A stretch of 64,000 nucleotides of DNA from Orientallactaga sibirica (taxonomy: Eukaryota; Chordata; Mammalia; Rodentia; Dipodidae), in NCBI GenBank assembly GCA_036365145.1, contig JAEOAD010000001.1:105091001-105155000 (forward strand), given 5' to 3'. The notes beneath the pieces were generated by a model that was not told the origin of the DNA, did not search any database, and was given only the letters and a program-made list of their open reading frames with translations. Of the stretch, positions 34,287-44,259 are shown piece after piece. Every line of letters starts with the position of its first letter. Positions within the stretch are counted from its first letter, which is position 1. A program made the position numbers and the translations under genes.

Positions 34287-34500
34287 GGGGGCTGGTGAAA
34301 TGGCTTAGTGGTTAAGACGTTTGCCTGCAAAGCCGAAGGATCCTGGTTCGATTCTCCAGGACCCATGTAAGCCAGATACACAAGGGGGCACATGCATCTG
34401 GAGTTTGTTTGCAGTGGCTGGAGGCCCTGGTGTGCCCATTCTCTCTCTCAGTCTGCCTCTCTTCTCTCTCTCTCTGCTTACAAATAAATAAAATAAAATA
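34287..34500 (+). mobile_element. tRNA-derived (B2-like) SINE
   Basis: Complete copy with target duplication aaagtgaggt(a/g)ggg at about 34276 and 34499. Confidence 0.95.
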
Positions 34501-35344
34501 AAGTGAGGTGGGGAGGCTAGAGTAGAAGGCAAGGTCATGCTTGTTGGCCTGGCTCTGTTACTGATTTAAAGTGTAAATTCAGACAAACTTCCTAGGCCCA
34601 GGTTGCCACAGGACCCTATGGGGTGGGTTAGGGTTAGCTGATCCTCACCACCACCATTCTATTATTTTGCAGATAGGCCATCGTCAAACTAAGTACCCTC
34701 GTCTTAGTCAACCTGGGCTATTCGTTGAGGGCTAGGAAATAATAACTGAGTGGTTCATGAGAGTGTCTGTGTTTCTGTCCTCAGGATTCTGAAAGTTAGG
34801 TGTGCCTACTCAGGGAAGAGACCAGCCCACAGTATTGTAGCAGCACCACATGCACATAAGTGAAGTCAAGCTCTTCCCAAGGTCTGCCTTGACCAATAGC
34901 GAGCGATCTCCTGTGCACTTTTACCACTCTGGGCTTGCGTATCATCTGGACTTTGGAGAGGATAAGACTTGACCTACTTTCTCATAGGAAGGACTACATC
35001 GTAGCTGATACCTTTATAGGCCGTGACATGCTAAGCCTATGTGAGCAGCTTGGTCATGATTGACCAGGTCCCTCTCAATGGGTCCTAGGAAAGGCCGAGC
35101 TAGAGAAAGAGAAAGAAAGGGAGCAAGAGATGGGTCAGAATCTGAATTCCCTTTGTTCCTGGGTTAGTCACTATGTTGACATGAAAAGTGCCAAGAGATT
35201 ATTTTAAGGGAAATGACATCATGAGTTTATACAATTCCCCGTCACCAATTCCAACCAACAATAATTGGGGTTTTCCTTAACTTACTTGATTTTATGTATA
35301 TATTTACAATCTGGTGAAAATTTTGATTCTTAAGAAGAGATGTA

Positions 35345-35540
35345 GGGCTGGAGAGATAGCTTAGTGGTTAAGGTGCTCGCCTGTGAAGCCTAAGGACCTA
35401 GGTTCAATTCCCCAGGACCCACATAAGCCAGACTGGAGGCCCTGGCATGCCACATTCTCTATCTGCTGTGCTCTCTCTCTCTCTCTGCCTCTTTCTTTCT
35501 CAAATAAAACAAATAAATAAATAAAATATTTTTAAAAGAA
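35345..35540 (+). mobile_element. tRNA-derived (B2-like) SINE (in copy 1)
   Basis: Shortened in the middle: ccagactggaggccctgg lacks the usual gatgcacaag...gcagtgg segment. Flanked by agagatgta at about 35336 and 35541. Confidence 0.9.
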
Positions 35541-35620
35541 CAGAGATGTACTTATTTACTTTACATATGTGAAAAAATTTCACAATAAAAATCAGTATTC
35601 ACCTTATCAATGTGATTTTT

Positions 35621-35655
35621 TTTAAAATATTTTTTTTATTTATTTAACAGAGAAA

Positions 35656-35699
<44 letters not shown>

Positions 35700-35850
35700 A
35701 TGGGCACTCCAGGGCCTCCAGCCACTGCAAACGAACTCCAGACACATGTGCCCCCTTGTGCATCTGGCTAACGTGGGTCCAGGGGAATTGAACCTGGGTC
35801 CGTTGGCTTTGCAGGCAAGAGCCTTAACTGCTAAGGCATCCCTCCAGCCC
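35621..35850 (-). mobile_element. tRNA-derived (B2-like) SINE, reverse (in copy 1)
   Basis: Contains (AG)16. Target duplication atcaatgtgattttt on both sides (about 35607 and 35852). Confidence 0.95.
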
Positions 35851-36182
35851 CATCAATGTGATTTTTAAAAGTACAAGTAGAATACTTGTCATATCAGAAG
35901 GCAAACAAGCTACCAAATCTTCAATAACTGTGCCAAAGAACATTGGCCCAACTAGAAGTAGCTTCCACTGACCAAAGGTCATTTGAACATGAATTTAACA
36001 ATTGTATTATATCACAGCACATTGAATAAATCCCAGTGCATAGGTTCATAATAATACCTCTTTAAAAGCTCTCACAGATATTTTTTCGTGCAGGCTAAGA
36101 ACCTTAGTCATCTTTTGAGAACTGGTAAAGAATCCACTAGTCACCTGCCTTTCCTGCATGAACTCTATTTCAGAATAACCTA

Positions 36183-36390
36183 ACCTCGCAGTGCCTGGCA
36201 CTACCCATACAAGACCATCATAATAGGAGGAAAAGACAACGACATCAAAATAAAATAGTGACTGATTGAGAGAAGAAAGGGATATGATGGAGGGTGGAGT
36301 TGTGAAGGGGAAAGTTAGGGGGAGGGAATCATCATGGTATTTTGTCTATAATTATAGACGTTTTCAATAATAAAAAAAATTAAAAAATAA
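36183..36390 (+). mobile_element. 5'-truncated L1 3' end (in copy 1)
   Basis: Same family as 30885-31100 (ctcgcagtgcctggcactac, gggatatgatggagggtgg, ttttgtctataattatagac). Target duplication agaataacct at about 36172 and 36391. Confidence 0.65.
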
Positions 36391-36479
36391 AGAATAACCT
36401 GGTAGCTAATGAAGGTAAGTTCTTTCTTGCAGAAGATCAACTAATCAATGCAAAGCAATGACTAAATTTGAATATTACT

Positions 36480-36711
36480 TTTTATGGTCCTTACGGAGAA
36501 ACGAACCCAGGCAGTGCCTAGCAAAAGCCCCTGGAATCATTAGGTAAAACCCTAACAGAGAACATCACAGTGAATGGATCCGCTGGTGATACTGGAGCCC
36601 ACTGATCAATCTTATAACAATGTTAAATATCCCCTAGCAAGGAGGGCCCTCAGCAGAATGGGGACAGGGAGCAGGGGAAAGCTGGTACCAACACATGATG
36701 CATCCATACAA
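36480..36711 (+). mobile_element. L1-like 3' segment cut by the duplication junction (copy 1)
   Basis: Motifs tgatactggagcccactgat, gcaaggagggccctcagc and cacatgatgcatccataca. In copy 2 the same segment continues to an A run at 38890-38905, so here it is truncated at the junction. L1 assignment is tentative. Confidence 0.45.
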
Positions 36712-37517
36712 TTGTTGGCCTGGCTCTGTTACTGATTTAAAGTGTAAATTCAGACAAACTTCCTAGGCCCAGGTTGCCACAGGACCCTATGGGGTGGGTT
36801 AGGGTTAGCTGATCCTCACCACCACCATTCTATTATTTTGCAGATAGGCCATCGTCAAACTAAGTACCCTCGTCTTAGTCAACCTGGGCTATTCGTTGAG
36901 GGCTAGGAAATAATAACTGAGTGGTTCATGAGAGTGTCTGTGTTTCTGTCCTCAGGATTCTGAAAGTTAGGTGTGCCTACTCAGGGAAGAGACCAGCCCA
37001 CAGTATTGTAGCAGCACCACATGCACATAAGTGAAGTCAAGCTCTTCCCAAGGTCTGCCTTGACCAATAGCGAGCGATCTCCTGTGCACTTTTACCACTC
37101 TGGGCTTGCGTATCATCTGGACTTTGGAGAGGATAAGACTTGACCTACTTTCTCATAGGAAGGACTACATCGTAGCTGATACCTTTATAGGCCGTGACAT
37201 GCTAAGCCTATGTGAGCAGCTTGGTCATGATTGACCAGGTCCCCTCTCAATGGGTCCTAGGAAAGGCCGAGCTAGAGAAAGAGAAAGAAAGGGGAGCAAG
37301 AGATGGGTCAGAATCTGAATTCCCTTTGTTCCTGGGTTAGTCACTATGTTGACATGAAAAGTGCCAAGAGATTATTTTAAGGGAAATGACATCATGAGTT
37401 TATACAATTCCCCGTCACCAATTCCAACCAACAATAATTGGGGTTTTCCTTAACTTACTTGATTTTATGTATATATTTACAATCTGGTGAAAATTTTGAT
37501 TCTTAAGAAGAGATGTA

Positions 37518-37713
37518 GGGCTGGAGAGATAGCTTAGTGGTTAAGGTGCTCGCCTGTGAAGCCTAAGGACCTAGGTTCAATTCCCCAGGACCCACATAAG
37601 CCAGACTGGAGGCCCTGGCATGCCACATTCTCTATCTGCTGTGCTCTCTCTCTCTCTCTGCCTCTTTCTTTCTCAAATAAAACAAATAAATAAATAAAAT
37701 ATTTTTAAAAGAA
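37518..37713 (+). mobile_element. tRNA-derived (B2-like) SINE (in copy 2)
   Basis: Counterpart of 35345-35540 with the same internal deletion. Confidence 0.9.
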
Positions 37714-37793
37714 CAGAGATGTACTTATTTACTTTACATATGTGAAAAAATTTCACAATAAAAATCAGTATTCACCTTATCAATGTGATTTTT

Positions 37794-37828
37794 TTTTAAA
37801 TATTTTTTTTATTTATTTAACAGAGAAA

Positions 37829-37868
<40 letters not shown>

Positions 37869-38019
37869 ATGGGCACTCCAGGGCCTCCAGCCACTGCAAA
37901 CGAACTCCAGACACATGTGCCCCCTTGTGCATCTGGCTAACGTGGGTCCAGGGGAATTGAACCTGGGTCCGTTGGCTTTGCAGGCAAGAGCCTTAACTGC
38001 TAAGGCATCCCTCCAGCCC
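37794..38019 (-). mobile_element. tRNA-derived (B2-like) SINE, reverse (in copy 2)
   Basis: Counterpart of 35621-35850 with (AG)14 in place of (AG)16. Confidence 0.95.
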
Positions 38020-38351
38020 CATCAATGTGATTTTTAAAAGTACAAGTAGAATACTTGTCATATCAGAAGGCAAACAAGCTACCAAATCTTCAATAACTGT
38101 GCCAAAGAACATTGGCCCAACTAGAAGTAGCTTCCACTGACCAAAGGTCATTTGAACATGAATTTAACAATTGTATTATATCACAGCACATTGAATAAAT
38201 CCCAGTGCATAGGTTCATAATAATACCTCTTTAAAAGCTCTCACAGATATTTTTTCGTGCAGGCTAAGAACCTTAGTCATCTTTTGAGAACTGGTAAAGA
38301 ATCCACTAGTCACCTGCCTTTCCTGCATGAACTCTATTTCAGAATAACCTA

Positions 38352-38556
38352 ACCTCGCAGTGCCTGGCACTACCCATACAAGACCATCATAATAGGAGGA
38401 AAAGACAACGACATCAAAATAAAATAGTGACTGATTGAGAGAAGAAAGGGATATGATGGAGGGTGGAGTTGTGAAGGGGAAAGTTAGGAGGGAATCATCA
38501 TGGTATTTTGTCTATAATTATAGACGTTTTCAATAATAAAAAAATTAAAAAATAAA
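38352..38556 (+). mobile_element. 5'-truncated L1 3' end (in copy 2)
   Basis: Counterpart of 36183-36390, three G shorter in the agttagg...aggg run and one A shorter in the tail. Confidence 0.65.
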
Positions 38557-38644
38557 GAATAACCTGGTAGCTAATGAAGGTAAGTTCTTTCTTGCAGAAG
38601 ATCAACTAATCAATGCAAAGCAATGACTAAATTTGAATATTACT

Positions 38645-38905
38645 TTTTATGGTCCTTACGGAGAAACGAACCCAGGCAGTGCCTAGCAAAAGCCCCTGGA
38701 ATCATTAGGTAAAACCCTAACAGAGAACATCACAGTGAATGGATCCGCTGGTGATACTGGAGCCCACTGATCAATCTTATAACAATGTTAAATATCCCCT
38801 AGCAAGGAGGGCCCTCAGCAGAATGGGGACAGGGAGCAGGGGAAAGCTGGTACCAACACATGATGCATCCATACAAAGTATGCTCTTAATAAAAAAAAAA
38901 AAAAA
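38645..38905 (+). mobile_element. L1-like 3' segment with its A tail (copy 2 and flank)
   Basis: Counterpart of 36480-36711 plus the remaining agtatgctcttaataaaaa end and A run. A SINE is inserted directly after the A run. Confidence 0.45.
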
Positions 38906-38907
38906 GT

Positions 38908-39141
38908 AGGGGCTGGAGAGATGGCTTAGCAGTTAAGGTGCTTGCCTGCAAAGCCAAAGGACCCAGGTTTGATTCCCCAGTATCCACGTATGCCAGATGC
39001 ACAAGGGGCACATGCATCTGGAGTTTGTTTGCTGTGGCTAGAGGCCCTGGCATGCCCATTCTCTCTCTATCTGTCTCTCTTCTCTCTATCTCTCTCTGCT
39101 TGCAAATAAAAATAAATAAATAAAATAATTTTTTAAGAAAG
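38908..39141 (+). mobile_element. tRNA-derived (B2-like) SINE
   Basis: Complete copy with head ggggctggagagatggctta, inserted in the A tail of the L1-like segment. Confidence 0.95.
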
Positions 39142-39177
39142 TTAAAAAAATGCACTAGACTAAATAGGAAAGATTCT

Positions 39178-39179
<2 letters not shown>

Positions 39180-39209
<30 letters not shown>

Positions 39210-39222
39210 TACACACATACAT
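39180..39222. repeat. (CA)n microsatellite
   Basis: ACACAC tract with later ACAAACACATACAC interruptions. Confidence 0.9.
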
Positions 39223-39234
39223 ATGAACCTGTAA

Positions 39235-39438
39235 GGGATTTGCCTGTAAAGCCTAAGGACCCAGGTTCAATTCCCCATTACCCAAGTAAGCCACATGCAC
39301 AAGGTGGCGCATGCATCTGGAGTTCATTTGCAGTGGCTAAAGGCCCTGGCACACCCATTCTCTCTATATATCTGCCTCTGTCTCTCCCTCTTTCTCTCTC
39401 AAAATTAATTAATTAATTAATTAATTATATTTTTAAAA
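39235..39438 (+). mobile_element. tRNA-derived (B2-like) SINE lacking its head
   Basis: Starts at ttgcctgtaaagcctaagga, so the A-box region is missing. B box, CT tract and AATTAATTAATTAATT tail are present. Confidence 0.9.
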
Positions 39439-39532
39439 AATCAAACCTGAATCTGACCTTGCTGTCTAGTCTAATTACCAATTAACAGAAAGTACAAGGG
39501 ACCAAGCAACATGCAAAAAGCAAAATCTGAAC

Positions 39533-39682
39533 GCCGGGCGTGGTGGCACACGCCTTTAATCCCGGCACTCAGGAGGCAGAGGTAGGAGGATCACCATGAG
39601 TTGGAGGCCACCCTGCGACTACAGAGTTAGTTCCAGGTCAGTCTGGACTAGAGTGAAACCCTACCTCGGGAGAAAAAAAAAA
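39533..39682 (+). mobile_element. B1-like SINE
   Basis: Full body from gccgggcgtggtggcacacg to an A run. Flanks agcaaaatc (about 39519 and 39682) suggest a target duplication. Confidence 0.95.
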
Positions 39683-40060
39683 GCAAAATCCCTATGTGGG
39701 AACCCAGGTAATAGGATGATGACTCCGTTTGCTCAGTACATGAAACAAGAAAAGGAGGAGAAGGAGGAGAAGGAGGAGAAGGAGGAGGGGACCCGTGTAC
39801 TTGAAAAGAACAGACCAGACACAAAAGCCATCCAGCACATTATTCTTTAATTGAAAATAGCACTGAAAATAGGCAAAGCCATAGGGACAGAACGTGGATG
39901 AATAGTCGCCAGTGGCTGGAGAGGGAGATAGGGAATAGCTGCTTGCAGGGTGCCCTCTGGACGGATGGCAAAATTTTGAAACTAGAGAAAAGTGGGGGTT
40001 GCATAGCAATGTAAGCTCACTAAATGTCACTAAATTATACCTTTTACATTGGTTATTGCA
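39683..40060. other. Unique DNA with a (GGAGAA)n run
   Basis: A purine run of GGAGAA repeats at about 39753-39788. No gene recognised. Confidence 0.55.
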
Positions 40061-40061
40061 G

Positions 40062-40170
40062 ACAGGCATGGTGGCACATGCTTGCAATCTCAGTATGCAT
40101 GAAGTTGAGGCAGGAGGATCACAAGTCCCAGGCCAGCCTGGGTACTTAGCAAGACCCTGTCTCAAATCCA
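40062..40170 (+). mobile_element. Old B1-like SINE
   Basis: Body ggcatggtggcacatgcttg, gaggcaggaggatcacaagt and aagaccctgtctcaaa. Confidence 0.8.
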
Positions 40171-40309
40171 AAGCTTTCAAAAACGGTAATTACATGTTAG
40201 GTGAATTTTACCTTGAGAGAGAGACTTAAGAGACATGGCAACCAGATACAAATGTGTAGACCTCGTATAGATCTTGACTCAAGTACATCAAAATGAAAAC
40301 ACAAGACGG

Positions 40310-40400
40310 GGGCTGGGGATATAAGTCAGTAGTAAAACACATACTTAGAATGGCTGGAGCTCTGCATCAACCACTAGCATGAAAGAGAGAGGGGGAGAGA
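40310..40400 (+). mobile_element. ID-like SINE, diverged
   Basis: Body ggggctggggatataagtca then agctctgcatcaaccactag, with a GA-rich end. Confidence 0.6.
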
Positions 40401-40544
40401 GATACAGAGACAGAGAGAAAATTAGGTATATCTGAACATTGACTGTTATTTTAGTTATCTGATTTTTCAACTCTCATAATAATATTATTATATTAAAACC
40501 AAAAAGAGAATCCTTTTGTTTTTTTAACATATATTCTGGCATCA

Positions 40545-40675
40545 TGACACAGGCCTGTAATCCCAGTTTGAGGAAACTGAAAGCAAAGGATCAAGAGTTT
40601 AAGGCCAACCTAGGCAATAGAGCAAGCTCAAGGGCTAGCCTGGGATATATAGCCAGACCCTGTCTCAAAACTGTA
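40545..40675 (+). mobile_element. Old B1-like SINE
   Basis: Body atgacacaggcctgtaatcc, aaggccaacctaggcaatag and agaccctgtctcaaaa. Confidence 0.7.
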
Positions 40676-40937
40676 GAAATAAAAGTAAAATGACATATAT
40701 ACTTAAAATATGCACTTGATATGAAGTTTGGGATTTTATTTAAATATTCTTATGTGTTTGTATGTGTGAGGAAGAAGTAGGGAGGGAGGCATCAATGAAA
40801 CAAGATTGGCTCTGTGTCAATAGATGTTGAGTCTTGGTGATAGCTATGGGGTTTTTGCTACTTTTGTATTTATTTAAATTCTCCATAATAGAGTTTGTAA
40901 AAACTTGCAAAGTTAGTAAACCAACATTAAAAAAAAA
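40676..40937. other. Unique AT-rich DNA
   Basis: AT-rich and unrecognised. Confidence 0.5.
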
Positions 40938-41080
40938 GTCCCGTGGTGGCGCACGCCTTTAATCCCAGCACTCAGGAGGCAGAGGTAGGAGGATCGCCAT
41001 GAGTTCGAGGCCACTCTGAGACTACATAGTGAATTCCAGGTCAGCCAGACCTAGAGTGAGACCCTACCTCAAAAAAAAAA

Positions 41081-41132
<52 letters not shown>

Positions 41133-41134
41133 AA
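40938..41134 (+). mobile_element. B1-like SINE with a (GAAA)n tail
   Basis: B1 body missing its first bases (ccgtggtggcgcacgccttt), then AAAAAAAA passing into about 12 GAAA units (41086-41134). Confidence 0.95.
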
Positions 41135-41311
41135 AGGAAAAAATCCCCAGATTGGCAACAATTATAAGAACGTTAGTGCTCAGTACTGGTGAGTGTTATG
41201 GTAAGAGGTAATCTCTTGCTTTACTGATGTTATTGGTCTAGCCTTGGAATCACCTAACTACAAAGGACCTTGGAAACATGAATAAAAAGCCTTAAAAATT
41301 CCACGTCTAGA

Positions 41312-41452
41312 GCCGGGTGTGGTGGCATACACCTTTAATCCCAGTACTTGGGAGGCAGAGGTAGAAGAATTGATGTGAGTCTGAAGCTAGCCATGGGCCA
41401 ACAAAGTGAGTCGCAGGTCAGCCTGGGTTAGAGTGAGACCCTACTTCTAGTA
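41312..41452 (+). mobile_element. B1-like SINE
   Basis: Body gccgggtgtggtggcataca to gagaccctacttct. The A tail is lost or diverged. Confidence 0.9.
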
Positions 41453-41582
41453 ATTTATCCAAAGAAAATAATTAAATAAGGGTACAATATGTCTGGGCAG
41501 GGATGTTTATTGTGGTATAGTTACAATAGCAAAAATAACAAAAATAAAACACCAGTAACAAAATGGTATTCCGACAACTGTC

Positions 41583-41609
41583 TACACACACACACACACA
41601 CACACACAT
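41583..41609. repeat. (CA)n microsatellite
   Basis: About 13 CA units. Confidence 0.95.
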
Positions 41610-41647
41610 ATGTGAATATACACAGTGCCATTAAAAGTTACAGTACA

Positions 41648-41916
41648 GGGCTGGAGAGATGGCTTAGCAGTTAAGGTGCCTGCCTGCAAAGCCTAAAAAT
41701 GCTTTTTCGAATCTCCAGGTCCCACGTTTAGCCAGACGCAAAAGTGACACAAGCGCGTAATTTTGCACATGCGCAAAAAGGGCACACGTGTCTGGAGTCC
41801 GCTCACAGTACCTGAAAAGGCCCTGGCGCCCATTATCTCTCTGCCTCTTCCTCTCTCTCTCTCTCTCTTTCTCTCTTTCTCTCTCTCTGTCTCTCTCAAA
41901 TTAAAAAAAAAAAAAA
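41648..41916 (+). mobile_element. tRNA-derived (B2-like) SINE, enlarged
   Basis: About 270 bp rather than the usual 200-230. The extra sequence lies near 41740-41785 (cacaagcgcgtaattttgca, catgcgcaaaaagg), which looks like a partial internal duplication of the gatgcacaag region. The flank aaaagttacagta occurs before it, after it and again after the next B1. Confidence 0.9.
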
Positions 41917-41928
41917 AGTTACAGTATA

Positions 41929-42072
41929 GCCAGGCATGGTGGCTCATGCCTTTAATACCAGCACTTGGGAGGCAGAAATAGGAGGATTGTTGTGAGTTCA
42001 AGGCCAGCCTTGGGGTACTGAGTAAGTTCCAGGTCAGCCTGGGCTAGAGTGAGACCCCACCTCAAAAAAAAA
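41929..42072 (+). mobile_element. B1-like SINE
   Basis: Body gccaggcatggtggctcatg to an A run. Flanked by aaaagttacag on both sides, the same target used by the preceding SINE. Confidence 0.95.
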
Positions 42073-42207
42073 GTTTTAAAAAGTTACAGAACAGATATGT
42101 AGTTATCAGCATGGAATAATGTGTCTGAGATATATCAACAAAAGAAAATCCAATAAGTCAAAAGGTGTATGATAAGTTTGTTATTGTTGTTGGAAGGGAA
42201 AAAATTT

Positions 42208-42419
42208 AACATTTTATTTTTATGTTTATTTATTTGCGAGAGAGAGAGGCAGATAGAGAAAGACAGAATGGGCATGCCAGGGCCTCCAGGTATTGCAAAT
42301 GAACTCCAGACACATGCCCCACCTTGTGCATCTGGCTTATATGGGTACTGTGGATTTGATCCTGGGTCCTTAGGCTTCAAAGGCAAGTGCCTTAACTGCT
42401 AAACCATTTCTCCAGCCCC
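42208..42419 (-). mobile_element. tRNA-derived (B2-like) SINE, reverse
   Basis: Reverse copy ending aaaccatttctccagcccc, with flanks aaaaatttaac and aaaacttttaac. Confidence 0.95.
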
Positions 42420-42559
42420 AGGGTAAAACTTTTAACAATGATAAGTCTTGATAGAGGGAACATGACTTATTTTGATTACTTTTCTTTTTCATAGCTTTAT
42501 TGTTCTTCTCCTGAAAAGAGAGAAAGAAAGTGAAGAGAAGAGGGGATCTTGTGTACAAT

Positions 42560-42960
42560 GGATTGGGGCTGAGGAGATAGCTCAGTCAGTACAGTGCTTG
42601 CCCCTCAAGCATGAGTACATGAGTTTGATCCTCAGAACCCACACTGGGGAAATAAAAAGCCAGGTTTTGTGACAAACTTGTACTTTTGTTGTTGTTTTTG
42701 AGGCAGGGTCTCACCCTAGCCCAGTTTGAATGGAACTCACTCTGTAGCCCTAGGCTAGCTTTAAACCCATGACAATCCTCCTAACTCAGCCTCCCTGGTA
42801 CTGAGACTAAAGGCATGCGCCACCAGCCCCTGCTTTGTGGCACACTTGTAATCTGAACACTTGAAAGACAGAGATAAGCAGATCTCTGGATCACTGGCCA
42901 GCCTTCTAGGATCTTGGTGAGTTCTAGACCAGTGAGAGACCCTATCTCAAAAGAGATGAG
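42560..42960 (+). mobile_element. B4-type SINE interrupted by a B1
   Basis: ID-like head (ggggctgaggagatagctca), then a reverse B1 at 42690-42833, then the B4 middle resumes (tggcacacttgtaatctgaa, gagagaccctatctcaaaag). Confidence 0.7.
42690..42833 (-). mobile_element. B1-like SINE, reverse, inside a B4
   Basis: Body gaggcagggtctcaccctag to gcatgcgccaccagcccctg, splitting the B4 element. Confidence 0.85.
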
Positions 42961-43032
42961 CCTGGGGAGATGGCTTAGCAGTAAAAAGCACCTCTCAGAG
43001 CTCACCTAAAGCTGCATGAAAAATGGCCAGTA

Positions 43033-43374
43033 TGAGCCTTTATATTGACTGTCAATTTGACAAGACCTAGAATCACCTGTGAGGGGTTAGCTAAATCATG
43101 TCAATTAAAATGGGAAGACCCACCTTACCTATGGGCAGCACCACTCCATGGGCTGGAGTCCAGGACTGTACCAAAGGAGAGAGATAGCAAAGCAGCTGCA
43201 TCCATTGCTCTCTGCTTCCTCCCTGCTGATGTGACTATGTGATGCAGGCTTTCTGCTCAAGCCTGCCATGCCTCTTCTGCCAGGATGGACTCTACGGCCA
43301 AAATAGACTCTTTCCTTCCTTAAGTTGTTTCTTGTCTAGTACTTTGTCTCAGCAACAATAAAGTAATTGATACA
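43033..43374 (+). mobile_element. LTR, ERVL/MaLR-like, inside a B4
   Basis: Contains attgactgtcaatttgacaa near its start and, near its end, gccaaaatagactctttcct and agcaacaataaagtaattga with an AATAAA signal. Ends gataca. Sub-family differs from the 7387 element. Confidence 0.65.
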
Positions 43375-43483
43375 CTCGAGCACGTGTAATTCCAATACCT
43401 CACAGCATGGGAAGTGGAGCCAGGAGAATCTAGATGTTCTCAAACAGCAGCAGCAAGAGAAACTCTGTCTCAAAAGGGTGGAA

Positions 43484-43712
43484 AGAGGGCTAGAGAGATG
43501 GCTTAACGGTTAAGGCGCTTGCCTGCAAAGCCAGAGGACCCAGGTTTGATTCCCCAGTACCCACATAAGCCAGATATTAAAAAGGGGTGCATGCATCTGG
43601 AGTTCATTTGCAGTGGTCAGAGGCCCTGACATGCCCATTCTCTCTCTGTCTGTCTCCTCTCTATCTCTCTCTGTGTGTTTGCAAATAAATAAATAAATAA
43701 ATTTTTAAAGGG
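43484..43712 (+). mobile_element. tRNA-derived (B2-like) SINE
   Basis: Head gggctagagagatggcttaa, CT tract, AAATAAATAAATAAATAAAT tail. First of two SINEs inserted in the B4. Confidence 0.95.
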
Positions 43713-43915
43713 GGATGGAGAGATGGCTTAGTGATTAAGCGCTTGCCTGTGAAACCTAAGGACCCTGGCTCGAGGCTCAATTCCCCGGTACCCATGTAAG
43801 CCAGATGCACAAGGTGATGCATGCATCTGGAATTCCCTTGCAGTGGCTAGAGGCCCTGGTATGCCCATTCTCTCTCTTTCTCTCTCTCAAATAATTAAAT
43901 AAATAAATAATTTTT
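43713..43915 (+). mobile_element. tRNA-derived (B2-like) SINE
   Basis: Directly abuts the previous SINE and belongs to the sub-type with the extra gctcgaggctcaa segment, so it is a separate insertion rather than a local duplication. Confidence 0.95.
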
Positions 43916-44002
43916 AAAAGGGTGGAAGGAGAGAAGAACCACTCCAAGGTTGCTGCCTGACCTCCACATGCATGCCCATACACACATATATCAAACACAT
44001 AA

Positions 44003-44043
44003 CATACATACATACATACATACATACATACATACATACATAC
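44003..44043. repeat. (CATA)n microsatellite
   Basis: About ten CATA units in the tail of the B4 element. Confidence 0.95.
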
Positions 44044-44259
44044 ACATAGACACAAATAATTGTTAAGCATAGAAGACAGAGGTGGGTGGCAACTGAAGAC
44101 TGGCACACACACACACACACACAAACCTGCACACACATAATAAATAAGCAATAAAAAGGGGGTTAAAATTAAAACACAATTACCAATAAGTCAGGTATAT
44201 AGAGTAAATGCAGGTAAGTACAAATTGGGAATTTGTACTATTCTTTTGTTTCTTTTCTA

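Larger units (their letters stand above)
34541..36711. repeat. Tandem duplication, copy 1 (2171 bp)
   Basis: Begins ttgttggcctggctctgtta and ends gatgcatccatacaa, followed at once by copy 2. By eye the copies differ at six places: a C run, a G run, one T/A change at a T-A run boundary, AG repeat number (16 versus 14), a GGGGG/GG run and an A run. Lengths reconcile exactly (2171 versus 2165). Contents: two SINEs, an L1 3' end and a second L1-like segment. Confidence 0.97.
36712..38876. repeat. Tandem duplication, copy 2 (2165 bp)
   Basis: Direct repeat of 34541-36711 starting ttgttggcct with no spacer. It ends where copy 1 ends (catacaa) but continues into agtatgctcttaataaaaa, the natural end of the L1-like segment. 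Copy 2 therefore retains the original right flank and copy 1 the original left flank. Confidence 0.97.
42963..44000 (+). mobile_element. B4-type SINE split three times
   Basis: Head cctggggagatggcttagca at 42963, middle at 43375-43483 (gtgtaattccaatacctcac, gaaactctgtctcaaaaggg) and tail from 43917 (gttgctgcctgacctccaca). It is interrupted by an LTR and by two SINEs. The junction aaaagggtggaa(a/g)gag at about 43472 and 43916 is a target duplication around the SINE pair. Confidence 0.8.

Noticed and set aside
34541..38876. The 2.17-kb tandem repeat as a pair of LTRs around a provirus
   Set aside because: The copies abut with nothing between them and contain SINEs and L1 pieces. The unit lacks TG...CA ends.
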